Shown here: positions 23,095-35,499 of the stretch, in pieces
Layout of the letters: every line of letters starts with the position of its first letter
Numbering within the stretch: the first letter of the stretch is position 1
Origin: Hysterangium stoloniferum
Lineage: Eukaryota > Basidiomycota > Agaricomycetes > Hysterangiales > Hysterangiaceae
Assembly (NCBI GenBank): GCA_015178975.1
Contig: WHVD01000242.1
Location: 1-64,000 of the forward strand
Length of the DNA: 64,000 nucleotides
Reading direction: 5' to 3'
Notes under the pieces: generated by a model
Databases searched by the model: none
What the model saw: the letters and a program-made list of their open reading frames with translations, nothing else
Told to the model about the DNA's origin: nothing
Made by a program: the position numbers and the translations under genes

Positions 23095-25212
23095 ATGTCT
23101 GATGATGACTTTGATGTCGAACTTCTCGCTCTCGCAGGCGATGGCCACGAAATGCGCCGCAAGAAACGCCAGAACTCATCCTCAGGAAAACCCCCTTCAG
23201 CCAAAAGGCGCAAAGCTGAGTAAGGCCCATATCGTTTGTCTCCAATACATGACATGGCTGACACCGCCATCGATCAGTGTGAATGTTGACTCGTCCGACA
23301 TGGAGCCAGAAAGCGAGGAGGACGAATCGAACCCATATCCACTCGAAGGGAAGTATAAAGACGCGGAGGACAGAGCCAGGTGGGAACTGCCGCGTCAGTC
23401 TGGTAAACCTTATCTGATAATCGCAGACTCTTGGAGATGCCCGAAATTGAACGGGAGTCTGTCCTCGCGCAGCGTCTAGAAGAGATACAACGTCTGCAAG
23501 AAGGCATGAACCTCGATCGTATGCTTGGAGCGCAGACTGGCAATGGAGATGCTGAGCATGTCTCTCAAGCTGCTAAACGTTAGTTGATATGCTTTGTAAG
23601 CCATACTCTGATCTTTGATGGTATTTGTAGGCAAACATGCTGTGCGCGGAGCAACAAAGGAGAAGACCAAAAAGCTTGACGAGCTCAAGGCGAAGCGGAA
23701 GGCAAAAGAGGAAAGAGCTCGAGTAAACGTTGCTCTCTGCAGCCTTGCCTACAAAACTGACCTGACTTTCATAGAACGTCAAGGATAAAGCTGCCTCGCC
23801 GACGCGCAGACAAAGCTCTGAGTCTGAACCTGAGCTTTCGGACGTTACTGATGAAGAAGGCGAGATAAACAAGGAGGAAGAGGCAGAGCGAAAATACAAG
23901 GAGACCTTCGGCTCGCCAAAGGCCAAGTATAAGCTCATGCAGGAGGACCTTGAAAAGCTGAGGCTGTCTCGACACCAGGTTGCCAAACATTATTACGCGC
24001 CTTGGTTTGAAGAGTGGATAGTCGGTAAGCCGGACCGATCCACTCAATGCGATCGTCTTAATCAGTGCTGTAGGTGCATGGGTCCGATACCTGGTCCCGA
24101 GTAATAACATGGCACGAACATCGGTGTATCGAGCCTGTGAAATAATTGGTAAAAGGAACTCGTTTCGCTCTGTTCGTGAATTTAACATTTGCTAGGCCTT
24201 GCCCCTGAACCGGTGAAGCCGTACAAAGTCAACGATGTGGCAGTCAACCGCATGGTTGAACTAAAGCATGGAAACTCGGTCAGGATGTTTCCGATGGACA
24301 AGATTTCCGATTCGCCCTTCAGCCAGGTGGGTCACGTGATCATCTAAGGTGATGGCAATTCAGCCTCCTACAGAAGGAATTTGAACGCCTGGTGGCTGTC
24401 TTTGAAGATGAAAAGGTCGCTCCTCCGAGCCGCCGCTCTATTGACAAGAAGTGCGAGCAGCTTAGGAAGCTTCCTGAGCGGCCCTTGACTGAGGTTTGCA
24501 GGCCGTCATCGTCATTTCATCACAGTTGTTCAAACTCCGGTTTTATTTTGTACAGGCGGACGTTACAGCGATGATCGCACGGAAAAATGCTCTTAACCCA
24601 GCTAATGCTGTGATGGCTCTGGCTTTCAACACTAGGGTCCAATTGACTCAGAGACGGAATTTAGCATTAAAGCGACAAGACTTTAAAGAAGCGGCTGAAG
24701 TTGACAAGGAACTTGAGGCGCTTGTCGCTGCACAGCCGTCTCTGAATGGTCGGGCGAAAGAGACGACAGTGGACTTGATGTCGAAAGTAAATGCGCGCAA
24801 TCGCCAGGCTAATCTTGAGGCAGTAAGGAAAGCAGAAGCAGAAGCGGCGGCTCGTAAACGGCAAGAACGCAAAGCGGCCGCGGAAGCGGCAGCAAGAGGA
24901 CTAACACCACCTGTGATCTTCGATGTGAGTGCAAGAGTGAAAACGGTGGCGAAGACGCACTATCAATCGAGGTTGGTCATTCGCGCTATCCTTTGTACGC
25001 TGAAAGTGAACCATTTTCTATTTATTTCTCGATGGTGCAGAGTGACGACTCCACATGGCACGCCACTCCTGAAGACAAGTGACAGTGTTGAGCGATCTGT
25101 GTCGCCACTTGCTCCGCTCGCCTCTGCACCTGCATCGCTGTCTTTTGCATCAAGCGGGTCCTTCGAATCCCGCGTTGTTGAATCGATTAATATTGAATTG
25201 GATGATTTCTGA
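23095..25212 (+). CDS. RTF1: RNA polymerase-associated protein RTF1 (Plus-3 domain)
   Basis: Ten exons can be joined in phase from ATG 23095 (MSDDDFDVELLALAG) to TGA 25210-25212. The N-terminal third is acidic and basic-rich (AKRRKA, then DMEPESEEDESNPY and the conserved EIERESVLAQRLEEIQRL-type helix). The Plus-3 domain runs from about EDLEKLRLSRHQVAKHYY through EWIVGAWVRYLV, MARTSVYRACEIIGL and KVNDVAVNRMVELKHG. Downstream are FERLVAVFEDEKVAPPSRRS and a long coiled-coil-like Lys/Arg/Glu segment (EAVRKAEAEAAARKRQERKA). RTF1 is a Paf1-complex partner that binds elongating Pol II via Spt5 and promotes H2B ubiquitination. A damaged partial copy lies 1.4 kb upstream. The symbol is by homology. 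Confidence 0.9.
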
Positions 25213-25803
25213 TTGTAGTCTTCTAAGAACGTCACTTACTCATCGTCAACCAGTCAACCAAGTTGCCCAATCAACCAACCAACCATGCTGAGAATTTTTG
25301 CTTTATTGTCTTGCTTGCTTTCTGTCTTGGAAGGATTTTATCACTTTTTGCGGGGTCTCTGCTACCGTCTCATACATATCACCCAAACCACATCATGCCT
25401 GTAGTATTTAGAATATTGCGTTGCTCGTACAGAGTTGTTTATCTAGTCTGGAGCTCATTGCTCACATAACATAAATCCCTAATCCCTCCCACACACCTGT
25501 CCCGTACCCATGTCATATATTTACAAACAATGTAGTTATACACCATTTTTGAATATAAATCATTCTTTTTCTGGAATCAATTTGCATGATTTTTCCGAGG
25601 GCGGGGGTCAGTTGCGGTCTCATGGACCCGTGTGGACCCAGGCCTTTGGAAGACACCTGTGCCTCGTCTGCGTCAGCATCCGATAGCCTATAACGACCCT
25701 GCACCCTCCACACATACTAGGAAACATCGCAGCAGCAAAGGCCCCGCTACTAGACCCCCCCCCCCCCACCCTATTTTATTAACCCCTTGCGCCCTACACC
25801 TCA
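25213..25803. other. Intergenic region between RTF1 and VPS26
   Basis: Holds the RTF1 3' region and the presumed VPS26 promoter. Includes a C13 homopolymer run near 25755. No additional gene is supported. Confidence 0.5.
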
Positions 25804-27204
25804 ATGGCTGGATACTTCTTCGCCTCGGCGGTGGACATTGACATTAAACTCGAGGGCGAGGAGGCGCGGAAGCAGGTCGAGATAAAGCTGGAGAAGGAGC
25901 GGCGGGAGTCGTGTCCTGTGTATTATGATGGGGATTCGGTTGTGGGACAGGTGGGTGCTTTGTGTTGTGTGCTTATGACTTTTTTGTGTGGTGGCTGACT
26001 TGCGCGTGCGTCGGTGCTGCGCGTTGCCCGTTGTGTGCTGTGTAGGCGACAATACGTGTACGGGACGGGAAGAAGTTGACGCATGATGGTATTAAGGTGG
26101 AGTTTGTTGGGAGTATTGGTATGTGTTTGTTATTCGCTGTCCTGTCGCTCGTACTTGTGACTTATATATATGATGGGTGGTGGCTAGAACTCTTCTATGA
26201 CCGAGGACACCATCATGAGTTTCTGTCATTATCGCAGGAGCTGGCTGCGCCGGGAGATATGCGTCAAGCACAGACGTTTGACTTTCACTTTAAGAACGTC
26301 GAGAAGCAGTATGAGAGCTACCAGGGGATCAATGTGAAGCTGAGGTATGTCTTCTTCGTCCTTTGTTTTTCGCCCTTGGGGCTTTGCCGTCGCCGTCTCT
26401 TACACAGTACGAACATTAGGTATTTTATACGGCTAACGATCTCACGGCGACTAGCGGACGTATCCAAAGAGAAAGATCTCTGGGTACACTCATATCGCAT
26501 GCCGCCGGACAGCAACAACTCTATCAAGATGGAGGTTGGTATCGAAGACTGCCTACACATCGAGTTTGAGTACAACAAGTCCAAGTGCGTCGTCCATACA
26601 ATCACAACCCGCTCTTGAGGACTTGCCATTTCTTACATTGCTTGCTCGCAGATATCATCTAAAAGATGTCATAGTCGGCAAGATATACTTTCTCCTCGTG
26701 CGGATAAAGATCAAACACATGGAGCTTTCTATCATCCGTCGAGAGACAACAGGCGCCGTACCGAACCAATATAACGAGAGCGAAACGATCACCAAATTCG
26801 AGATCATGGACGGGGCACCCGTGCGAGGTAAGGGTTTTCACACTACATATGCCTGTCTCCCAGTCTAATCTGAGTCTGCCTTTCTTTTTATTCTTTAGGG
26901 GAAACCATCCCCATCCGGCTTTTCCTGGGTGGATTTGAGCTGACACCGACGTTCCGGGAGGTAAACAAGAAATTCAGCACTCGTTACTACCTTAATCTTG
27001 TTTTAATTGATGAGGAGAATCGACGGTATTTTAAGCAGCAGGTTAGTTTGAGCAAATTGGATGTTGGGCGTCACCTCGTGGTATTAACATGTTCTAACTT
27101 TTTGCAGGAAATTACGATATATAGAATACCCGAGGTCGGTCAATCCGCATTTTCATTGGATTGTTGTAGTCGCTAATTAGATTCACTTTCAACCACAGAA
27201 TTGA
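25804..27204 (+). CDS. VPS26: Retromer subunit VPS26
   Basis: ATG 25804 opens MAGYFFASAVDIDIKLEGE. Introns after VVGQ, VGSI, NVKLR, YNKSK, PVRG and FKQQ all join in phase. Arrestin-fold landmarks typical of VPS26 are visible in order: YYDGDSVVGQ, KLTHDGIKVEFVGSIELFYD, FLSLSQELAAPGDM, YFIRLTI, DLWVHSYRMPP, MEVGIEDCLHIEFEYNK, DVIVGKIYFLLVRIKIKHME, GETIPIRLFLGGFELTPTF and FSTRYYLNLVLIDEENRRYF. The end is uncertain: either a last intron (27135-27198) gives IPEN with stop 27202-27204, or reading straight on gives stop 27174-27176. The product acts in retromer on endosomes, sorting cargo to the Golgi. The 3' end faces the next gene 229 bp away. Confidence 0.92.
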
Positions 27205-27432
27205 TCTTCGTTATTTATTATCCTACATGATCACTGTAATTTGTTGCTTTATTATTCCCTTTTTTGATGGTTTTGAGCAACACCAGATAATGCGTGAATG
27301 GTTTGAATACTTATCCAAACGGCTGGAAAAGTGAAATAAGGGTATGTGAAAAATAAACAACCAAAAAAAGGTGGACCAAAAAGCGAGAAAGAAAGGAGAA
27401 TCATAGCAGACGCAATCAACACGCCCATTCAC

Positions 27433-30046
27433 TCACGGCCGAATATAATATCCCTCCCTAACCAACCTCGTCTCTTCCTCTCCAAGGACCTGCGAATCCC
27501 CCCGTGCAGGAGCCGACACAATCGACTGCGACTGCATCGAGGCACGCAGTCTAGATGCAAGCGTCTCCCCAAGACTCGCAGGTAGCCCCAAATCATCCTC
27601 CTGCACCGCAAACATGCTCCCGCGCACGTCGAACTCCTGCTCCGCGCGCGGCGTAGTATGCACGCGAACAGTGCTTACACTTTTGATGCGCGTGAGGCCG
27701 GTGCGCTGCCAGGCCTCGTCTATCACGGCTTCTGCATCATCGTCGACGGCACCGTGGCTATGGGCATTATTATCAGTGATTCCTCCTCGCCGTCTTGGGC
27801 GTGCCATGGCCATGGTCCGAAGGTCTCCCACAGGCCCGCTGCGAAGCCACGCGCCCGCGTCCATGTTCATTGCACGCTCGACGGCAGCGGTCTGCTCGCG
27901 GGATGGTGCACCACCACGACGGGGTCCGGGGGACAGCGCTACACGCTCGCGCTCGCTGGCAAGCTGCAATTTCTGCTCCTCGTCAAGCATGGGAATCGTG
28001 GGAAATGCGGGCTTGACGGGCGAGAAGACCTGGCTCGCCATGGCGCGTCTGCGCAATGCCCGTGAGAGCAGAGGCCCATCTGTCCGCTGTCGTGTCGGCG
28101 TCAACGGTGGGAAGGGGATGCCCTCCTCCAGTGTCGAGGCGGGGCGCGTGAGCCTGGGTGTGATTGCGGGTGGAGAAAGGGGGATATTCTGGCCAGTGCC
28201 GGATGTTTCCTCGGGCTCGTCATCCTCATCTGATGAGTAGAAGTGGCTTTCAAGCTCCTTAGACCCCTCGGTGTTCCCCTCAGATGCGTATTCTGAGAGT
28301 GCAGTCGCAGTAGGGGACAGCTCAGCACCGACAGGCGTAGATGGTACGGGTTTGCGCTTTATAGAGTTCACCGGAGAGACATCCACACCCTTGCTCTGCT
28401 GCTGCCGCTGTTGCACATCTCTCTCTTTATCCTTCTCCCGCCGCTCCAACTCCAACTGCTTCCGCCGCTGCTGGCTCCGCATCCGCGCCAACATCTTCCA
28501 CGACTCGTCTGAGTCCCGTCTCTCCTCCAGCTGCACAGGCGGCGGTCGGCCTGGGACAAGTCGAGGCGGAAGACCAGGGAAACGGCTTGCGAAATCACGC
28601 ATAGCCTCCGAGTCTGTAGACTCCAACGAGCGCGGTATGCTCATAGGCGCGGAGTTGATGCGCGCTGGGGAGTGAGCCGAGCGGTGCATGGAGTATGGTG
28701 GCTGCGCTGCGCGTGGTAAAGGTGTTATATCATGAGCTGACCATTGGCCTTCTTGTGAACCTTCCATGACGGCTGATAAGCGCTCCGTTTCTTTTTCTTT
28801 ATCCAAAGGAGGGATGGGATGAACGTCGAAATCGATTACTGAGAAACGCAAAGCGAGGACGGGCGGTGTCCTGCCGTCATAGTGTACAGTGACACGCTCC
28901 TTTAGAGGTCGTGGCCGGAGAAGAGACTCAAAGGTACGGAAAGACGATTCGTTGCCGAGGGCGAGCGGTGATGGCCCGGCTTTTCTTGTCTTTCTCTCAC
29001 GTTGGGCAGTGTGGAAGGCTGTAACTTGCGGGGTCATCTCACGAAATGTGGAGTAGCGCGGCTGGATACGGTCTGTCTGGATACCACTTTGTGAGGCGCT
29101 TAGGTTGGCCATGACATCAGACTTGAATTTGGTGATGTCTTCGACGACATTGACTCTTGAGGTCGGTTTCGTTAGCATTGGATTAAAAAGGCAGGAAAAG
29201 GTTGTCTGACCCTTTGATTACCCCGATTATAATCATCCCTCGTCCAAAAAGCCTTAATACTCTCCGCGTCATAGCAATAGCAAACGAAATATTTGCAAAA
29301 CCAATGACAGACTCGATGACTCCTAATTTCAATCCTGCAGCAAGCCATCCTAGACCACGGAATAAGAAAATTTCTTCGGGTGCATCTGGCTTATGCCGGA
29401 CAGATTCTGAGCGGCGCTCGTCTATGAACGCACGAATGATGCGGATGAATGACAAAGAAAAAATGGCCACCTGGAACAGGGTCATGAGAGCAAGAGTTCC
29501 TGAGGAGAAAAAGAGCGCAAATCGTTGGAGAGATTGATTCGAGAAACCCACACCCAACACTGTTGTGTTTCCGTCACGAAATTTGATTTGACCATGAGTG
29601 GCACCAAGGAGTGAACCGAGTTCGTTAAAAGTGATGATTGCTGGGATGACCGCGACGAGGGAGAAGCCCAATACGCTACGAAAGCGAGTTGGGAGAAGTT
29701 TTATGAGATTTGACCTTGCGAATAAGCAGAGGAAAAGGATGTAGGCGAATATGGGGAGGAAAGAAGCGCCGCCGATGATGAAGTCGACTATCGCGAATGT
29801 TGTCTTGTAGGTCGACACTTGGGGGATGATATGGGCGAAGAAATCGGCGAGGGCTAGAAGAAAAAACGAAAAGCCGTCACAGACCAAAATCCAACGCTTC
29901 CTGCCGCGAATCGAGGTGTGGGTGAATGCGAGGGTGAGTGAAAAGAAAAGTTCGATGGTGGGCGGGATAACGAGAGCGATGTTCTCAATCCTGGAGAGTC
30001 CCTCACAGCGTATATTGGGTGCCACCGAAAGGCAAATCGAATTCAT
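27433..30046 (-). CDS. Multi-TM receptor-like protein with long disordered tail
   Basis: Family not recognised. Two open frames (30046-29183 and 29178-27433) are best read as one gene. A 55-nt intron at 29210-29156 (donor GTCAGA, branch site GCTAAC 14 nt from the end, acceptor TCAAG) joins them in phase and gives about 852 residues. The ATG that would start the second frame is part of the branch-site region. Exon 1 encodes six to seven hydrophobic helices (for example IALVIPPTIELFFSLTLAF, FAIVDFIIGGASFLPIFAYI, SLVAVIPAIITF and ALMTLFQVAIFSLSFI). Exon 2 is a hydrophilic tail rich in Pro, Ser, Arg and Glu, with acidic DEDDEPEE-type and Gln/Arg-rich coiled-coil-like segments. This layout is typical of fungal 7-TM receptor-like proteins; ligand and role are unknown. 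Confidence 0.75.
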
Positions 30047-30920
30047 TTACAAATTAGAAAAGCAAGGGCACGAAAAGCATCGGGTCCTTGCCGAAGCTTT
30101 CCGCGTAAGAAAGAAAAGAGTGGAACGCAGGCCCGCTGCGAGAAGTAGCACTGGGCTTGCTAAAACAAAAGAAGAAGACAGGGAGGAATGAAAAAGGTAG
30201 TTAAACGATGAGTTGAGACAAGGCTGCGGGAAAGATCGTCATGGCGGCGGGGCCAAAATAGTTCTGGAAATTAAGCGCTCACTGGCATTTACTGCATCCG
30301 AAGAATACCGGCGATTGGCTATTGATGCTAATTGATCTGTATGCGAAGATATATTAGAGCTGTGCATCTATCTGTCAACTTTGTGCGTTGACATCTCTTA
30401 TCAATGATGAAAATATCTATGGGGCGTCAGTTCAGGACTTCAGCGAACCGTACATATATCTCACTCACCATGGCTATGTAGTCTGAATCCAGAACAAAGG
30501 ACCAGCAGTCGCCGACGAAAATTGCGACAGACCAATAAACTCGGAACGAACGTCAGACTCGAACAAAGAAACACGAACAGGACGCATTTAATTGTAAAAA
30601 AAACATATCACATCTTTAATACGTACTCCGATTGTAATGTTGTTTGAAAATTTGAAACTTACCTCTGATTATCACTCGTCGTTGCTCCCCTCGAAGCCCG
30701 GCGTCAGCCAGTACTAGTTCTCAATGAGCCTATGGCTCCAGCGAGCTATGATCGGGAGATTGATGTATATACATCATATGTATTCCACTAATAATGTGTC
30801 AGTGGATTCAGTTTGGCGATTTCGACGTAGAGTTCTGATTTAACTGGAGCGTGAGTCCACACAAATCACGTGATCCAGTCACATCCAATAGGCGCTCAAA
30901 GCGCCAATGCCATGGCCAAG
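30047..30920. other. Intergenic, no supportable gene
   Basis: Upstream region of the minus-strand multi-TM gene, so its promoter should lie near 30050-30300. Nothing else recognised. Confidence 0.4.
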
Positions 30921-31174
30921 GTATTAAAATAGTATAGTTGGCTTAGTGTAAATGCACAAACTACAAAGCTTGTAATCAAGTACTTGTATCAATCAATGTG
31001 TCAGCCAGCGAATCACCTACTGACATGATAGGTTTGGTGATAGCTTAGGTGTACATGGGTTAAATCATGCATCAGCTTCACTGAGCATAGTCCACATTAT
31101 GCATTTTCAAGTATTGGTAGGAGGAGAAGGTTGAGCCACCCCTAGAGAGGTGTTTCATCACCATTTCCAACACA
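30921..31174 (-). repeat. Dispersed LTR-like repeat, copy 2
   Basis: Reverse complement begins tgttggaaatggtgatgaaa, the same opening as the copy at 5581. The two agree over most of their length, including the block around tgatgcatgatttaac. Orientation is opposite to copy 1. Confidence 0.6.
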
Positions 31175-31257
31175 AGGTGTGTGGTGATGGCATCAAGTTT
31201 GGTGTGGATGTCAGAAATATAGTTCTTCTATGAGGATTCCTTTTCGGAGGCACATGC

Positions 31258-31529
31258 TATTAAAAATAGTATGAGTTGACTCTATTGCAATACACAATAT
31301 ACAAGGGTTTAATAAGCTTGTAATAAAAGTACTTTGTGTCTCAATATCTTGTGTCAGTTAGTGTAGCACCTCCTGACAATATAGGTTGGATGCTCTGGGA
31401 GGTGTATAGTGGTTCTGACACACATTAACCTCCAAATGCATGGTCCACAATTAGCATCTTCATATGAAAAGTTGCAATAATTGGTGGACTCCCCCTATAA
31501 AAAGGTGTGTTTCATCATCAAATTTAACA
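31258..31529 (-). repeat. Dispersed LTR-like repeat, copy 3
   Basis: More diverged member of the same repeat. The reverse complement begins tgttaaatttgatgatgaaa and shares ttattacaagcttattaaac with copy 1. It lies 84 bp from copy 2 in the same orientation. The pair could be the two LTRs of a collapsed element or two separate insertions. Confidence 0.5.
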
Positions 31530-31924
31530 CATGCTGCATCAATTAGTGAATGTGCATTGCGGAGGTCCTGAACGGTGATGGTGGCGGACTTGGCTGTGCT
31601 GGTTTTCGGGAAGCTGATAACAAAGTGTTGTAGAATAAATAGCACAGGCACAAATGGCACTTATAATAATTTTATTTGCCAAAAGACCAATGCTACCGAC
31701 CTCTGCCTACAATTCTTATCTAACCAATTCGGCCCTCAAAGAGGTACTTAAAATCATTCTCTGACAATGCCGCACGATATTTTAATTCATAATTTGGCAA
31801 GTACAAGCTTGATAAATTTCAAATTCTATACTTTACATACAATGTTACAAATTTCATGGGGAAGAAATAGGAGGGTCCTGCCAATAAAAGTAAAAGTATG
31901 TCGGCCTACATGGAATAGCTGCAA

Positions 31925-33604
31925 CTATAAATGCTCCAAGAATTTGAGAAAACGACGATTCGAAATATCAGACCAATGTGGAAATGACTGTACTGCCGGT
32001 GCGGGAAGCCCCTCGAACGACAGGGAATCCTTGTAGCCCCTTGAATTGCTCAATACATTCACGAATAGGCGTCGTCCGATCGTGCAAGACACTGCACAAT
32101 TCCATCTAGCAACAGAACGAATTACATCAACTAACATCCCGCGGGTATGCCGGGCTCACGTACCCAATGCTGATTTCAACGTATTCCCGTATATCCAGCA
32201 TCATAATAACGAATGTTAACGTCAAAACAAATACGATACTGCAAATATGAGTGAAAAAGGAGATATTGGCAATAAGAATGACTGGTATACCTGAAAAAGT
32301 AGAGGATGCTACAGACAGTCAGTTTAATCAGGGAAATTACTTTAATATAACTCAATCCAAAGCACCTATCACATATTAATTTCGGCAGTATCTTCGAGTT
32401 CGAACAAAGCTGGTATGTCCTATAGGCTTGATATACCAAAAGGAGACATAGAATAGTCTCTGTAACCATGCTCGGCAGCATTCCATATCGAAAATCTGGA
32501 GGAATGAAAGTAGGTTGACATCCGGTCCAACCGTGAGGGAACCCCCTTCCTATATCGCGCTTTAAAAGAAAATAGAGTGCCCAAAATGTTTGATAGACGA
32601 ACCAGTGGGCATATTTAATCCGAATAGAAAGAATGTGGCAAGTGTACTTGTGAAGAGAAGGCCAACAAGCATGCTTAGCACTGTCCTATTTCCTTCATAA
32701 ACGGCCCAAATCTTTTTCAATTATAGTTTTTTGTCACATGGAGAAACGGAGAAAGATAGGAAGTAGCATACTCGACACAAGAGAACCACTACGAGAATAA
32801 CTCGTGAGCAATCATCCTTGCGCTCTTCGAAGTAACACAATCGAGAAATATAATCACCTTCGGAGGCCAGTACAGCACAAATAACACTATTGTTGCTAGG
32901 ATTAACAATAATGGACGGAAGGCTAAGGATCACTTACGATGAAATTTGCCACCAAAAAAACGCATTGCAGCTAAAGTAGGTATGAAGAAAATATGCTCAG
33001 GGATTCATAGTGTAGCTTCTTCTTACGTCTAAAAGTCACAGAGTTGATTAATAATAACAGATTGACTAGGAGGAGGCTTACTTTGCTGCTGAGGTTTGGC
33101 TGAAACATGACTACAGAAAATACAGCCAATAAGTGGCCGTTATCGCAAAAAACATGTGATGAGCACACCGTATACATCAACCAAGAGGATGAAAATGCCC
33201 ATATATCGTGTCTAGTTCTGTTAGAAATTTTGATTCAGAAGGGAATTGAGTGACTCACGAGGAGGTAGAGTGATTTACCCCATGACCTTGGCCGTTGCCA
33301 AAATATGATCTGAGCCTAACAGTAAACCAAAATCACTGAGAGCCAAGCAGCTATGTTCTATACCTCTTCCTCTATAGTCAAAACTAACAAAAATCATCAA
33401 TCTCGAGTTAAAAAGGCAATTAGAAGAATCAAATACCATAGTCGTAAAACGTTAAAACAAACGCCGCTATCCAAGAACATTTCGTTGCATTGACTATCCA
33501 ACAAAAGAATTTAGAATCATCCCCTCAATCTGACAGTAAGAACATGCACAACTGGAAAACTCACGGGCGACAACCGCCTCTTCCAGGAGAGCGAATTCGT
33601 TCAT
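31925..33604 (-). CDS. DUF6533-family multi-pass membrane protein
   Basis: Start ATG at 33604 (MNEFALLEEAVVAL after the first splice), stop TAG at 31927-31925. Consecutive exons join in phase through GT-AG introns: NATKCSWIAAFVLTFYDY, then VLTIEEEA, QIIFWQRPRSWGKSLYLL, TRYMGIFILLVDVYG. Then come KLQCVFLVANFI, a short uncertain stretch, and VILVVVLLCR joined to IWAVYEGNRTVLSMLVGLLF. Further on are ETILCLLLVYQAYRTYQL, LICD-SILYFF-SIVFVLTLTFVIM and finally SCTIGRRLFVNVLSN. The YDY...TIEEE...W...RSWGKSLYLL...RY block is the DUF6533 signature, and the late helices match the usual family order. Only the join around 32880-32940 is unclear. Function of the family is unknown. A 16-G run lies 34 bp before the start codon. 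Confidence 0.75.
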
Positions 33605-34472
33605 CTGAAGTTGTATCCAGTACAACGACGGCCCGCCGGGGGGGGGGGGGGGGTACAACATCGTACGACTATATATAGTGGCGCCTGACAGGTCCCCAAT
33701 CATCTGTAATACCGACCGTGATCTCTACTGCGGTACTACCGCCACTTCTGGCCCTGCGCTTATGAGGGCTCTCGCTAAGATCACCTCAGCCGCGGCCGAA
33801 CCTAGCCCTGCGCAGGGAAATCGTCCACAGCCGATGCAGTCAACGTTTCTTGGAAAGATCAGCATCTGGCACGCGTGGGAGGATTTCAAGTTGAGAAAGT
33901 AAAGAAAACAGGGCCACATCAATCATGAATCACGACAGCTAGGACCGTGATGGAAGGTAGGTACTATCTAATTTCAGTCGATACAAATAGGGAGGAGCGG
34001 CTGGAAGATCACCTTACTGCCGTGAAATCATGCTGTGGGGGTTGATTCCAATATGAGGAGTTCCTGGTGGTGATCATCACTAAACTCACTGCCATGATGC
34101 TTACTTAAGCATTGTTACTAAAGCAACTTATATCTGCGCATACGCCGCAACTGTAATTCAAGCTATATTCAGCCAATGAGCTTTCAATTTGGGTTCGCGA
34201 GGTTAGTTTTGACCTCGATCATTAATCGACGAAATGTTAACCAACGCAAATAATACAGAGTCATTTGATGTCCAGACACTAATTTAAGCCATTGATTGTT
34301 GGGTTGCCACGCTACTGAGCTATTTTGAAGACTCCAAGGACTATCTGGATGCGCTCGAGTCCTGGTATTCGTTAGAAGGTGGCTTCCCAGAATAAATGGT
34401 ATAATAATTTCTTAACTGATTCCTTCAAGGCATATAAAGTTAAGTTACATTCACTCAAAAGGCATTTATTGA
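33605..34472. other. Promoter side of the DUF6533 gene, then nothing recognised
   Basis: Contains a G16 homopolymer at 33638-33653 and a TATA-like tatatatag at 33670-33678 (readable on either strand) that could serve the minus-strand gene. Beyond 33930 no gene is supported. Confidence 0.4.
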
Positions 34473-35499
34473 TAGGGTATAGATACCATGTAGCATATCA
34501 AGGGCAAGTATCACATTACTTGCTATTCTTGATAAAAGTATAAAGCCCGCGACAATCGCAGCCATTTTTTTATTGCAACCATATAGCTAGATATTCAATT
34601 TATAAGGGAAATAAATAGGTATGAGGAAAATCCACCACACGAACTAATAGTATTACTTCACAGTTTCGGGAAGGAGTAATAATTTGCTATATCAGTTTTG
34701 TTATTACAATCCTCACATTCACAGATACAGACGGCAATGTATATGCTACTTTATTAAAAGTTAATAACCAATGTATACCCATGCCGGGCCTGCCCCGAAA
34801 TAAGACTTGAAAGAAAATCTACCTGTTGAGAGGGTGACATCAACGGCGAATATTTGTCAAAAATTTGTTCCTAAAATGGATATGATACTTTCAGGTAATG
34901 TCATATGAGATAACAATATGATGCAGACTCATACCCATGATCCACAGAAGCACTTTCACAAGTTTCACAAGTGCAAAGTCGAATATGCTTGATAACTGGC
35001 TGACCTTTCCCCTTTGGAAGATAAACTGCTCCTCGTTTGGAAGGTGGACTGCTTCTCACACACAGGTTATAGAAGTCAACCCAGCACATGGCTTGTTCAT
35101 TGACTGATCGGATCACCACCACCACAAATTCCTCAACATGTGTGGCATTCAAGGCTTAAAGGTCTGTCTCGGGATTATTTGAACTGTGCTACCACTCACT
35201 GATGCATCATTCACCACCTTCCCATGGACTCTGCATTAAAGTCTGTATTCATCATTTGCTGTAGAATGCGCCATCTCCAACCAAGATATCGGGTAACCTC
35301 GTAAACTTATGGCAGACGATGGCCTATCACTGTGTACCGAGTTTGCACCGAGTCAAATAATATTACATGAAGGTGAGTATCACACTCTTTTGTATTGAAA
35401 GAAAATCAGCCCAAAAGTCGAGCTATAAATTAACCCGATTCATGCATGATCTTCTGTCACGAAGGAGGCCTTTGGCGACACTGGTGTATGTGGCACAGC

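Noticed and set aside
27614..28675. Plus-strand frames of 208 and 134 codons opposite the receptor-like gene
   Set aside because: They are shadows of the long minus-strand coding exon, have biased composition and no splice context.
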